64,000 bases of DNA, taken from contig OY829328.1 of NCBI GenBank assembly GCA_963691655.1, positions 83,828,400 to 83,892,399 of the forward strand. Reading direction: 5' to 3'. The stretch comes from Toxonevra muliebris (lineage: Eukaryota > Arthropoda > Insecta > Diptera > Pallopteridae). Below, piece by piece: positions 32,734-45,000 of the stretch (position 1 is the stretch's first letter; each line of letters opens with the position of its first letter). The translations under genes were made by a program, and so were the position numbers. The notes beneath the pieces were generated by a model, which was given only the letters and a program-made list of their open reading frames with translations, was not told the origin of the DNA and did not search any database.

Positions 32734-33289
32734 ATATGTGTGTACATTAAAACATCCTTATAGTTTTCCTAGTATTGGTTTTTTTTTACATCGATATCTA
32801 GTAAAAAGTTAGGAAGCTACATGAAATTTCAAGTCATTAGCTTTATTATAAATATATTCGAAAATGGTCTGGCCAGACTCATGTGTCTGTGAGATATATT
32901 CAAAGAAAATGTGAGAAGAAGAAAAGAAAAACTAAATCCGTTTGCTCAGTCTAAGCAACAGTAATGAAGAAGTTGGCAAATCGGAGCGGCCTAAAAATAC
33001 ATTGGCCTTAAGGAGTAACTAATAAGCTTATGGGCTTGCTTGCTGGATGATTGCTTGTGAAGTTCATAGTCTTGGTTCACTTCTGAAGAAAATTATCTGG
33101 CACCTTACCTGCTGATCTTAGTGTTAGTGTGCCTACTGACTGCTAGACAGATCTGATAGGTAGAGTTATATTTTGAAACTTTGAGAAAATTTTCTATGGT
33201 TCTAAGCTCTATGGAATGAGGTTCGAAAGGCTTGATTTTTAAGCTCCTATGTATTATACATGATCTATAGAAGTAAGTTTAAAATACCA
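32734..33289. other. Non-coding, no gene recognised
   Basis: Apart from the partial MITE terminus near 32866, nothing supportable was seen. Confidence 0.5.
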
Positions 33290-34829
33290 AAACTTAGTCT
33301 AAAATTTAGCTAAAAAATCAGATTAAATTAAAACCACGAATCAAACCAAAAATCAGGTCAAAACCTCGACTAAAAATTGGTCCAAAAATCAGACAAAAAT
33401 TCCGACTAAAAATCAGATCAATCTGACACCACAACTCACACCAAAACTCAGACTAAAAACCAGTCCAAACAGAAACCCAAACTCAGACCAAACTGAGATG
33501 AAAACTGAGACCAAAAATCAGACTTAACTGAAACCAAACTGAAATCAAACTGAGATCAAAACTGATACCAAAAATCAGATCCAACTGAGACCAAACTAAG
33601 ATCATAACTGAGGCCAAAAATCAAACCCGACTGAGATCAAAATTTAGACCAAAACTCAGGCTAAAAATCGGACCAAAAGTCCGGCCAAAATTTAGACTAA
33701 AATTCCGACTAAAAATTAGATTGAACTGATACCAAAACTCTTATCAAAAATCAGACCAAATTAAGACTATAACTCAGAGCAAAAATTACACCAAACTGAA
33801 ATCAAAACTGAGACCAAGATTCAGACCACAAATTAGACTAAAAATCAGACGAAACTAAGACCAAAACTTCGACTAAAAATCAGATCGAACTGATACTTAG
33901 ATCTAAACTCTTATAAAAAATCAGACCAAATTGGGACCAAAACTGAGACCAAAACTCAGACCATAAATTGGACTAAAAATCTGACAAAACTGAGACCCAT
34001 ACTCAGACCAAACTAAAATTAAAACTGAAACCAAAAATCAGACCCAACTGAGACCAAAATTTAGACTAATACCTCTACTAAAAATCAGATCGAACTGATA
34101 CCAAAACTCAAACCAAAACCCTTATCAAAAATTAGACCAAATTGAGACCAAAACTCAGAGTAGAAATTACACCAAACTGAGACCAAAACTCAGACCATAA
34201 ATTAAACTAAAAATCAGACCAAACTGAGACCCAAAATCAGACCAAACTGAGACCAAAACTTCGACTAAAAATCAGATCGAACTGGTACCAAAAATCAGAC
34301 CAAATTGAGACCAAAACTCAAAACAAAAATTACACCAAACTGAGACTAAAACTGAAATCAAAACTCAGACAAAAACTCAGACCAAAAATCGAAACAAATC
34401 TCTGAATGAAATTCAGACTGAAACTCCGATTAAAAATCAGACCGAATTGAGACCAAAACCCAGATAGAACTCAGACCAAAAATCAGACTAAAAATTAGAC
34501 CGGACTGAGACCAAAAATTGGACAAAAACTCAGAACAAAATCCGAACCAAAACTCGAAGTAAAACCCAGATGAAAATTCAAAGCAATATTTAGTCCCAAA
34601 TTCCTATCAAACATCGGATCATATTCTGACCAAAACTCAAACTAAACACAAACCGAGAGTCAGAACAAAACTCAGACCAAAAAAAAAAAAAAAAAAAAAC
34701 GGAAATCAGGCACTGTGGCAACTTGGCTTTTCTTTCTTACCCGTTTCGGTGTTTATCTTACCCATTTCGATTTAAACCGACCTAACATCTTTTCATGCTT
34801 CATTTTAATTATTAGCAGCTTTAATAACT
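33290..34829 (-). repeat. Head-plus-12-mer-tail repeat unit, copy 1
   Basis: On the minus strand a head of about 140 bp starts near 34829 (GTTATTAAAGCTGCTAATAA) and runs through CGGGTAAGAAAG and GTTGCCACAGTG to a poly(T) run. Then comes GGTCTGAG...CTCTCGGTTT, and finally about 1.35 kb of degenerate 12-bp repeats, consensus TTTTGGTCTGAG (plus strand CTCAGACCAAAA). The junction sequence matches copies 2 and 3. There is no coding function. Confidence 0.85.
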
Positions 34830-35943
34830 TGTGGAAAATAATTGTCTTGTTTTTGTTTCAAAGGCAAATTGCTGGTTGGTAGGTAAGTAAAGTAGTTGGT
34901 ACCAATGACTGCATTTATGTTTGTGCTTTCAATTCTATATCAAATTTGCTTTACTAAAAAATTTAACAAAAAATATAATTTTAATTAAAAGCAAACGAAC
35001 AAACAAACAAAAAATAATGCTTAAAAACTCTTAAATATTTTCCACTTCAACTTGGTTTGGTTTGGCGTTTTGTTTTTTTTTTACTTTTATTTTTTGTGTT
35101 TTTTTTGTTTTGTTGAGTCTTCATTGAAATACTACGAAAATATTAACTGCAACAATTTTACAACCATGTCACCAAATGATTTACGATTACGAGTGAACAA
35201 ATGAAAATTGTACTGGTATACCTATATATGTATGTGTAGGAATGCATATACATATGTATGTATGTATGACTGTGTGTAATATACGAATACACAAACATTT
35301 GTGGTAGCAGCGGCCACAAAACAGGAACATGAAAATGAGTACTTGTCGCCAGGACGGAATACCAAAACAAAAAAGAAAAAGAAAAACACAGTAGGTACAC
35401 AAAAAATAGTAATACAAAAACGAAAACGGTTCTAGGTTTGAGTAAAATGTAGTAGGAAAAAATTAAAAACATGTGAGAAATGTTATGAGGAGACTTTTTT
35501 CTCCAGCTTGGTGATAATAGCGTGAATAAAGTGAGCTGAGGTGGTGATGAGGAAAGGAACAAGCTGACAAATATCTACACTTGTAACTTGTAAAAACCTT
35601 AAAAACATTTGAATAAGAACACTAGTTCAAGTATCTAATACTTTAGTACATAGTCGCAAATGAAAAGTGAAAGAAATAATTATCGAAGGACAACATTCAA
35701 TTTTGAAATATCACCTTCAGAATATAACAACTCGCTTTCAATTGGTTTTTCTTCTTTTTTTTTTGTTCTAAGTACTTACAAAAGTCAGCAGCGTTGTTGG
35801 ATATTATTAAATTTTTCATCATACATGATGCTACTGCAATTTAGTTAATCCGAAAAAAAGCAACTAGAAGAAAAAAAAACTTTCAAATATGAAACTACCA
35901 GCAATTTGCCTTTACGACAACAAACAAGACAAGTATTTTGCAT
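34830..35943. other. Spacer between inverted repeat units, non-coding
   Basis: AT-rich sequence with TATG/TGTA runs near 35225-35270. The minus-strand frames at 35158-35562 are Phe/Tyr/His-rich products of these runs and are not supported as genes. Confidence 0.5.
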
Positions 35944-37790
35944 TAGTTACTGAAACTGCTAATAATTAAAATGTAGCATGAAAAGGTGTTAGGTGACAAA
36001 AAGAAACAGCCATGTGAAAGTGACCGGTACAAGTCGAAATGGATAACATGAACGCCGGAACGGGTAAGAAATGTCAAGCTGCCACTGTGGTCTGGTTTCT
36101 GTTTTTTTTCTTGGTCTAAAATTTTTTCTGGCTCTCGGTTTTTAGATTGAGTTTTGGTCAGAATTTTAATCTGATTTATAGTTGAACTAAGTCTTAATTT
36201 TGGTCACAATATCAGTTATTGGTCAGAATTTGGTCCATTTTTGGTTTGAGTTTTAGATTAATTTTTGTACTAAATATTAATTTGAATTTTGATCCGGATT
36301 TTGCTTCGAGTTTTATGCCGAATTTTGGTATGATTTTTTTGTCCAATTTTTGGTCTCAGTTCGGTCCGATTTTTAGTCAGAGTTTTGGTTTAAGTTTTGG
36401 TCTAAGTTTTAGTCTCGGTTTGGTTTTTGGTCTCAGTTTTGTCTGATTTTTGGTCTGAGTTTTGGTCTCAATTTGGTTTGATTTTTTATCTGAGTTTTGG
36501 ACTGTGTTTTGGTCGCAGTTCGGTCTGATTTTTAGTCGAAGTTTTAGTCTGAATTTTAGTTGGAGTTTTAATTTGAATTTTGGTCCAATTTTTGGTCTGA
36601 GTTTCGGTCAAAGTTTTGGTCTTAGTTTGGTTTGATTTTCAGTCTAATTTTTGATCTGAGTTTTGGCAATTCAATCAATTCGGTCTGATTTTTAGTAGGA
36701 GTTTTAGGCTGAATTTTTGTCGAAGCTTTAGTCTGAATTTTATTCCGATTTTTGGTCAGAGTTTTGGTCTAAGTTTTTACCTCAGTTAGGTGTGATTTTT
36801 GTTCTCAGTTAGGCCTGCTTTTTAGTCTGCTTTTCTGTCTAAGTTTTGGTCTCAGTTTAGCTTAAGTTTTGGTCTAAGTTTTGGTCTCTTTTTGATCTGG
36901 GTTTTGGTCTCAGTTCGATTTGAATTTTAGTCGGAGTTTTAGTTTGAATTTTAGTAGGACTTTTGGTCCGATTTTCGATCTGAGTTGTGGTCTTTGCTTA
37001 GGTCTCAGTTTGGTGTAAGTTTTGTTCTGCGTTTTGGTCTCAGTTTAGTCTGAGTTTGCTCTGAGTTTTGGTCTAAGTTTTGGTCTCAGTTTGGTTTAAT
37101 TTTTGGTCTTAGTTTTGGTCTCAGTTTAAGTCTGTTTGGTCTGAGTTGTGGTGTCAGGTTGGTCTGATTTTTAGTGTCAGCTTTGATCCAAATTTTAGTA
37201 TTTTCTGTCTCAGTTTGATCTGATTTTTAGTCGGAGTTTGCGTTTGATTTTTTGAATAATTTTCAATCGGGTTTTTTATTTGATTTTTGGTCTTATTCGT
37301 TGATTCAATTTGATCTAATTTTTTAACTGAATTTAGGACTGAGTTTTGGCGACAATTTTGGTTCTATTTCTGATTTATATTAGTCTGCTCTTATTCCGAA
37401 TTTGAGATTAAAATTTCATAAGAATTTGGTCCAATTTTAAGCCATTAACTTTAAATTTATATCTGATTTTTCGTTTCAATACTGTTAAATCTTTTAGTCC
37501 GACTTTTTTAATCTAAATTATGGTCTGAATGAAAATGTGGTTTGAATTTGGGTATGAATTTTTTGAGAATTTTTTCTAACTTGTGGTTTAAGTTTTCGTC
37601 GAAATTTTCATTAAATTCTTGGTTTAAGTTTTTATCTCAAGTTTTGCCGCAAGTCCAAATATGATCTGAATTTTAGCCTAGTTTTTGGTTCCAGTTTTGA
37701 TTTGAATTTTGGTTTTCTATTAATTTGAAGTTTGATATAACTTCCTGAATGATTTTTGGTCTGATTTTTGATTTCAGGCCTGGTCTCTAC
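35944..37790 (+). repeat. Head-plus-12-mer-tail repeat unit, copy 2
   Basis: The head (35944-36113) begins TAGTTACTGAAACTGCTAAT and includes ATGAACGCCGGAACGGGTAA and GCTGCCACTGTGGTCTGGTT, then a poly(T) run. The tail (36114-37790) consists of degenerate TTTTGGTCTGAG units. The unit is inverted relative to copy 1. The frame at 36219-36446 exists only because 12 is a multiple of three. Confidence 0.9.
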
Positions 37791-39309
37791 TCTAAGTACT
37801 GAAGACCTCGATATGTTTACTCAGGCAGACAGTCTTTTGTAACTCGTTCTGATGGAATGATATAGAGCAGTTCTAGATTTTAATTGAATATCTTTTTTTA
37901 TCTGCCAAAATTCTTCTTCCAGACATAAAACTGCACACGGTTTTTTTTTTGGCTAACCAAAAACGTAACGAAATGAAAAATATAACAGGATAACATGAAA
38001 CTGTTAGGAACTCCTTTCAAAATGCAAATGTGTGAGTGTGTGTCATAAGTATGTATGTAGTAGTTTTCCTCAACACATTCTCGACTTCCTCAACTAAAGC
38101 AGTTATGAAAATTTTTGAACATGATCATAAAATTTAAGCAAATTAGGAAACGAAAAAAAGAAATGAGAAACCAGCAAAGGATAACATGCTCCTAAAATGC
38201 TGCTACTAAAATTTTAATGATATTAATGCCATAAGAAGAAGAAGACGAAGAAGAAAAAAATACAGAGGGAGTACCAACTGACTCCTTGTGTACCATAACA
38301 AAAAAAAAAAAATGAAAAAAATACAACTACAAAACTGACAAAATATTTCCTCCTTTCAAATTAACAGGAACAGTATGTGCAATATGCATAAGTACACTCT
38401 AACTTGTGCTTATATTTGCCGTTTTTGCTGCTACATAAAACTCATAAATAATCTTTTGGAAGTTTCGTTCTCTTGCAGCAGAAGCAGCAGTACATCCTTT
38501 TCACTGTGCTCCCTAGAACAACTCTGCTTCTTGTTGCAGTCCATTGGTACTTACATATATGCAGAAGTGCACATTTTTTTTTTTTGAATATGTATAATTG
38601 TGTGTATGTCTGTATGTACTGTGCTGACAAACAAATATGAAACTAATCCTTGGTAATTAGTGCGCCAACTTTTGGTCTAACAAGTGTGCATATTTATATC
38701 CTATGTTTCATTGGGACGACAACTGCAACGACGAAGGCAACAACGGCGACAAGGACAACGGCGACAAGTATAAGTTAAAGTTGAGAGCAACGACGACAAC
38801 GACTTTTGGTCAGCAGTTGCGGTTATATTACTTCGTCCTTTTTGTCCCCGCCCATTGGTATTTTTATTGGAAAAGTTAAGCTGTTGTTTTGATAGGTTCT
38901 CACTTGTACTAACATGGGATTAATTAGTGTGGATTTTTCGTTTTCGAATTAAACAAAACTTCGTTGTTTTTCTCTTTAGTGGAGAGTTTATTTGGTTTCA
39001 GATTATATCAAAAGTTTGAAGAGATTACAATTTAAGTATTCTTTTTTAAGGAAGAAATTTCTTAGTATTCGAATAATTTGAAAATCAAGTAGTTGGGCCG
39101 GACCGGAAAAATTTTTATAAATTCTGTGAAGAACATGGTAAATCTGAGGTGGCTACTGAATTTATAGAAAGTCTCAAATGAAATGTTTTCCTGAACGCAA
39201 GTGGGGAAATTATTAACAAATATATTTATGAAAAACAGAGAATCAAAGAAGGAAATAAGACCTAAGAGGAGAAGTGATGGATAGGAAGATAATGGAAGAC
39301 TAAGAAAGA
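37791..39309. other. Non-coding, no gene recognised
   Basis: It holds a GAAGAAGAAGAC run (38236-38256), an ACGACAAC/GGCGACAAG run (38716-38770) and (TATG)-like stretches. No gene was recognised. Confidence 0.5.
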
Positions 39310-39399
39310 TAAATGTTAAGAAATACAAAATTTAGGAAAACCATAAACGAAAAATGGAAAGAGAATGAAATTGGAAAATAAACCAGAACAGGAATGGGA

Positions 39400-39990
39400 A
39401 TTGTGAATAGGAATGGGAATAGGAATAGGAAAAGTAATTAGCATCGACATTCGAATAGGAATGGGAATGGGAATGGGAATGGGAGTGGGAGTGGGAATGG
39501 GAATGGGAATGGGAATGGGAATGGGAATGGGAATAGGAATAGGAATTGGAATTGGAAAAGTAATTGGCATTGACATTAGAATGGGAATGGAAATGGGAAT
39601 GGGAATGGGAATGGAAATGGAAATTGAAATGGGAATAGGAATAGGAATAGGAATAAGAATAGGAAAAGTAATTGGTATTGACATTGGAATAGGAATGGGA
39701 ATTGGAATAGGAATGGGAATAGGAATTGGAATTAGAAAAGTAATTGGCATTGACATTAGAATGGGAATGGAAATGGGAATGGAAATGGGAATGGGAATGG
39801 GAATGGGAATGGGAATAGGAATGAGAATAAAAATAGGAATAGGAAAAGTAATTGGCATTGACATTGGAATAGGAATGGGAATTGGAATAGGAATTGGAAT
39901 TGGAAAAGTAATTGGCATTGACATTAGAATGGGAATGGAAATGGGAATAGGAATGGGAATGGGAATGGGAATGGGAATAGGAATAGGAAT
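39400..39990. repeat. Hexamer satellite, (GGGAAT/GGAATA)n, with higher-order structure
   Basis: About 590 bp of GGGAAT, GGAATA and GGAATT hexamers. Interruptions reading AAAAGTAATTGGCATTGACA start at 39430, 39556, 39664, 39736, 39844 and 39904, with spacings of 126, 108, 72, 108 and 60, all multiples of six. They alternate between forms followed by AGAATGGG and GGAATAGG. Because the unit is six bases, three reading frames stay open (plus 39413-40015, minus 39316-39924 and 39332-40000). They give Met-Gly-Ile-Gly, Pro-Ile and Ser-His/Tyr-Ser repeats, which are not credible proteins. Confidence 0.95.
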
Positions 39991-40506
39991 AGTTTCTCAA
40001 ACTGTTAATAATTAAAATGTACCATGAAAAGGTGTTAGGTGAAAAAAACAGCCATCTGAAAGTAACCGATATAAGCCGAAATAGGTAACATGAACGCCGG
40101 AATGGGTAAGAAATGTCAAGCTGCCACTGTGGTCTGGTTTCTGTTTTTTTTTTTGGTCTGAGATTTGTTTTGACTCTCAGTTTTTAGATTGAGTTTTGGT
40201 CAGAATTTGGTCGGAATTTTAATCTGATTTATAGTTGAACTAAGTCTGAATTTTGGTCACAATATCAGTTATTGGTCCGAATCTGATCCGGATTTTGTTT
40301 CGAGTTTTGTGCCGGACTTTTGTATGATTTTTTTCTCCAATTTTTGGTATCAGTTCGGTCCGATTTTTGGTCAGAGTTTTGGTTTAAGTTTTGGTCTAAG
40401 CTTTAGTCTAAATCTGCTCTGGTTTTTGGTCTCAGTTTAGTCTGATTTTTAGTCTGGTTTTTGGTCTGAGTTTTGGTCTCAGTTTGGTTTTAATTTTGGT
40501 CTCAAT
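39989..40506 (+). repeat. Head-plus-12-mer-tail repeat unit, copy 3
   Basis: It is collinear with copy 2 from TAGTTTCTCAAACTG through the head (ATGAACGCCGGAATGGGTAA, GCTGCCACTGTGGTCTGGTT) and about 350 bp of the degenerate 12-mer tail, and stops at GGTCTCAAT near 40506. The match to copy 2 (35944 to about 36472) includes irregular tail units. The hexamer satellite lies directly before it and a short remnant of it (GGGAATAGGAATAGG) directly after, so it sits inside the satellite. Confidence 0.9.
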
Positions 40507-42000
40507 GGGAATAGGAATAGGACTAGGAATGAGAATTCGAACGGGTATAGAAAAAGTATCAGAAACAGTAAATAATACAGAAACAGTAATAGTTGTAGGA
40601 ATAGTAAATGAAAAGAAAAAATGCCTTTGAATTTCTACAGTCAGATTTATTAACGAAATTCCCCCATTCCTCTTTTGGATCAACTAGGGCTCTTGACGTT
40701 GTGAAACTTTAATGCTTAAGTCGCCCGAATTAAGCTCCAGCTACCTCAGGTTCGTTTCCAAGATGAGGAGTAAATGTTTTAAAAAAAATGTACGTCCGAA
40801 TTATTCTAATAAAGCTTTGCTGTGGTCTTTGTGATAGTTCCCTTATTTCAACAATCTATTTAAGTGAAAATATTTTAAAGTAAATGAGAATCACAAGACA
40901 ATTACATTCACCGAAGACATTCGTAAAAATCTATTTTGTATTTGAATCTGTGTCGGCCATTGAAAAGACTCCATGCACTTAAAGGAAACTTGAATAACCA
41001 ACAAATGCAGAGCATAAGCTTCAACATCAAAATCATTATTTTTGAAGCGTTTAAATCAATCACTGCATGATTTTTCCGACAAAGTATTGAAAGACTACTG
41101 ACCACACCACTCACAATTTATAAATACATGGAAAAGCAGAGTGTGAGATATTTGATAATAGGACATGATTATACCTTATACTTTTTGCATCTAATACCTT
41201 CTGAAAGCAGCAAAAAATCTCGCCCTCTCACATTTTTTTAATTTATACTTAGCCAAAAAATTTACACTTTTCATGTTAGCAACATTTACAAACACAAAAA
41301 ACAACAACTACATTAGCTTTTTTCTATAAAATTATTTGCTACAGCGATTGCAGCAATTCTGCATACCTGTAATTTCAAATTCAAATGGCGTTGGCAGGGG
41401 CCACCATCTCCTGCTCCTTTCACTATCACTACCGAGACAATTACATTTATATGTAGCTCAACTTTGGTAAATGTTGAAGCTACCAGGAACCAGCAACAAC
41501 ATAAACGTTACGCAACATAAATTCCTTGTTGTTTTTTTTTTCAATTTCTGCTGGTGTTGCCGCCAACTGAATTGACTGGAATTTAATGCTTTTTTTCGTC
41601 TGCAACTCTTATATATATAAATTTTTTTTTTGGTTTATTTTTTTCTCGTCCTGTGTCGTGTGCAAAATTGTTGAAAATCCATTGAGTATTTTTTTTTTTT
41701 TTTGCTGCATTTGTTTTTTGTTTATTTGAATTTTTGTGCTTTCTATCGCGACGCCACATAATTTTAATAAGTTTGTCACCTCGTCGCATTTGTCGCATGC
41801 CAGCCAGCTCTACCAAAATGTAATATTATTGCCGGCACTTTATTCGAGCTTCCTTCCATCTATCTCATTTGCTTTTTTCCCCTTTCCATTTATTTTTGAC
41901 TAGTTTATTTTGGCGGCAGGATACAGTATGGTTTTGTTGTTGTTGCTGTTTTTTTTTGCATTTGACTCTCCGGTAAAACTTTTAGCATTTTGCAAACATT
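40507..42000. other. Mostly non-coding, with a possible mariner scrap
   Basis: After about 50 bp of satellite remnant there is no recognisable gene. At 41010-41085 on the minus strand, SEKSCSD, a stop, then FKRFKNNDFDVEA resembles the segment linking the helix-turn-helix regions of mariner transposases. Poly(T) tracts lie at 41528-41540, 41622-41632 and 41690-41703. Confidence 0.45.
41010..41085 (-). pseudogene. Possible mariner transposase scrap
   Basis: A 20-25 codon stretch reading FKRFKNNDFDVEA, with an in-frame stop just before it, recalls the conserved W-F-x-R-F-K-x-G-D-F-D-V-E-D segment seen intact in the mariner at 19-20 kb. No catalytic motifs follow, so it may be chance. Confidence 0.35.
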
Positions 42001-45000
42001 TCATTGCTAGTTACTAATTAAAAATGTAAGAAGAAATATTCTTATTTAGTGTAATTTACGTTTAAAATTTTTGTGGGCTCCAGGAAAGTTTTGCTGTTGT
42101 TGTTTTTGTTAAAAATAATGCATTGACTACGATGGCTACGTCATGCTTTGAATGTTGGCAGCTTGAAAAATTAATTGTCTTTGCAGAATTGTAATTAGTT
42201 AGTTTCTTGTTCTTGCTGGGCATTGAGTTTAAGTGATTTTATTAAGCCTAAAAGTATGCAATACTGTGTCTGTGCTATGAACTGATCTTCTTTGGTGCAG
42301 TGGTGTGAATTTAAAAAGGTATTGAAACTTTAATACCTTTTTAAATATGTTTTTAAATACTTTTTTTTTAATATAATTTCACAACAATTAAATAAAAGGT
42401 ATCTACTTTACCTTCAAAAATATACCAAACTCCAGTCAACAAAGTGTAAATATTTCATTCCCAGCGCACTCTTTTTTCTCGTTTCTCCTTTACCTCCCCC
42501 CACTTTTAAATGTTATCAAGGGAGTAACTGCTTAAATTATGCTACTTAAATGTATTAAGACGATAAATGTCAAAAATGCGGCAACATTAAAAAGTAAAGT
42601 ACGAATACGAAAATACGACTATACCTACATACTTATTTGTGGAGTAGGTACCAAAAACAACAAAAAAAAAGGTAGTAGATATGTATGTATACAACACTAC
42701 ACATGTTGCGTTTGTTATATATGTATGTATGTATATGTATTTATAAGCTTATTGCTCCTTTGTTACTGTTGGTTGCTGTTACCGTCGCTCTGGTTGCTGT
42801 CGCTGTTGCTGTTAAACATGCCAAGCAATTTAACCCTTTTAGGCGCTCTGCTCTACAGTCACAATACTTCATTCCTTCATTACTTACATTCTTACTTACT
42901 TAGTTACGCTTTTTTACACGCCACATATTTTAACTACCCTTTTTCCAGTGCTGTTTGCTTGCTGGCTTGCTTCTATACACTTGCCTTGTCATGCTTTGGT
43001 TTGCTTTGAGCCTTGTCTGCTTTTTAGCATTGTGTTTTAAATGTTTACATTGTGTACATTTCATATTTTGTTGAGTGGTTTGTTTTACTTTATTTTATTT
43101 TTATCATTTACCTCCTCTTTACATCCTCGGCTCTCACTTGCTTGCTTGCTGGCTGGCTGGTGTTGCTGGCTTTGAAACGCAGATGAGGCGACACAATCAA
43201 TTAAATTAAATTTTTCTTAAGGGAGGCCGGAAAAAATTAATTTTTATAAAATGCTCCCGCCAGCCAGGCATAAAATTATGAATTATGAGGGTTTTTAAAA
43301 ATAAATGCAGCGTCTTTACCAGTGAAAAAGGGAGAAAGTGTGAAAGTCTTTGAAATGAAATAAGGAAGAATGGGTTTAAATTTACAGTAAGTAAATTTTA
43401 AAAGTTTTTGTTTATGTCTGGTTATGTTGAATTATACTTACTGTTTAAATGCATATAAATTAGTAAGTAGTAAAGAATTAATGAGTTAATGAATTTTAAA
43501 ATATGTTTGGAACATATTTTATAAGCATGTATGTTAATGTTACGCATAAAATGAAAATTAAATGATGTCATTTGTCTAAGAGAGGAAGAGAGAGAAAGAG
43601 AGATCTGTAGGTGTAATACAGTGAAATAAAGAGATGAACCAATCAGGTGACTGCTCTCTTTTGGTATTCTTATTCTAACTGAAACATAAAAGCACAGTTG
43701 CATTTTACTTAGCTTCAAGTATTTATACATATAGTTTTGTTGTTGTAATAGTTGTTTCACCTTATTATTCTTGCATGTATTCGAGTTGCTGCTGTTACAT
43801 TGAGTACTAATGGCCGCGTTTCTAAGGCTCAAAAATTTCGCCATTTTTGTGAGAGAGTTTTAGAAATGATTGAGTTAATGAGCACCTCAATTGTTGTTAT
43901 TTAAACGCCATTTTTTCTATCATATTATTTTTCTGCTCTTTCAGAAATTTTAGTGTCTACCAAATAATATTAACATATGGTTGGATCGAGAAATTTCGAG
44001 ATACTTAGATTTTGTGAATATATTGTGCTGCCATCAAGGGGAGGTCAAAGAGGATCATGATAATATAAAATTCGGGTTTTTTATACACAATTTTCATTCT
44101 TAAAATGTTTAGAATACGTGAGGTAGTGGAAGTGTCTGCCGGCCGGATTGTTTATAACGTTAAACTTTAAATGCGTTTTTTTTTTACCATGCGGGCGCTC
44201 TACAGCTTCAAAGGAAGAATCGATTCGCATGAATCTCTACGTAATTGGAAGGAAATCAATCCAATTGTTGGTTGGGGCCGTCAGGAAGTGATTTTTGCAC
44301 AAAAATTAATTCAAATATATTTTTTTCGTCCGTTGAAGCAGAAAACGAAAAACGATAAGGCTTCCTAAATTCAGTTTAGTTTAATAATTTTTAGCCCGTT
44401 TTTGTTTCAGGTGAACTGGCAAGGCTGTGGAATAAAACACGTTTTGCATAGATTTATTTTATGGGAGCTGGAATAGCCATTTTGGATATTTTGTTTTATA
44501 AATACAATTTAAATTTTTTCTCCATCGATAGAGGAATAGAATACATTAAAACTCATTTCCAAAAGTGTTTATTTTACATTTAAAAAAAGTTCGCGAAGTT
44601 CATGCATTTTTCACTCTCTCCCCATTCTCTCGATGGTAACTTCCACTTAATGATAAACATTCAGCTGACCAATCTCTCTAAGGAATCTTGTTATGGATTT
44701 TGAGTTGAGGATAATGATGCCCAAACTACATATGAGAGGCTGAGAGGAAAAGTGGTATAACTTCTACGTTCAGAAAAAAGTGTGTTTCTGTGTTTCCGGT
44801 GACCCAATATAGGGTAATTTTGTTATTTTTAGTTAATTTATTCAGTAGCTCTAGGCATTCCCAGACAAATTTTAAGAATATTTCAAAAGGATCCAATGCT
44901 TTGTTTGGCCTTGTCTTGAGTACTTACGTTTGTGGTTGAACTGAGCACCTAACCTTCCTTTTCCTCTATGAGTTCAAAGAATCTCATTTTCAGTTCATAT

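Noticed and set aside
35158..35562. Minus-strand frame of 134 residues
   Set aside because: The composition follows TATG/TGTA microsatellites and poly(A) tracts; no signal or domain fits.
36219..36446. Plus-strand frame rich in Phe-Gly-Leu-Ser
   Set aside because: It lies wholly inside the 12-bp repeat tail, where a multiple-of-three period keeps frames open.
39316..40015. Three long open frames of about 200 residues on both strands
   Set aside because: They exist only because a six-base repeat keeps every phase free of stops; the products are Met-Gly-Ile, Pro-Ile and Ser-His/Tyr dipeptide repeats.
42539..43009. Plus-strand frame of 156 residues with a hydrophobic stretch
   Set aside because: The hydrophobic part is a GTTGCTGTTG-type repeat read in one frame; no membrane-protein family pattern or nearby promoter was found.
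43422..43844. Minus-strand frame of 140 residues
   Set aside because: Ser/Leu/Lys-rich without domain or conserved motif; expected by chance in 64 kb.
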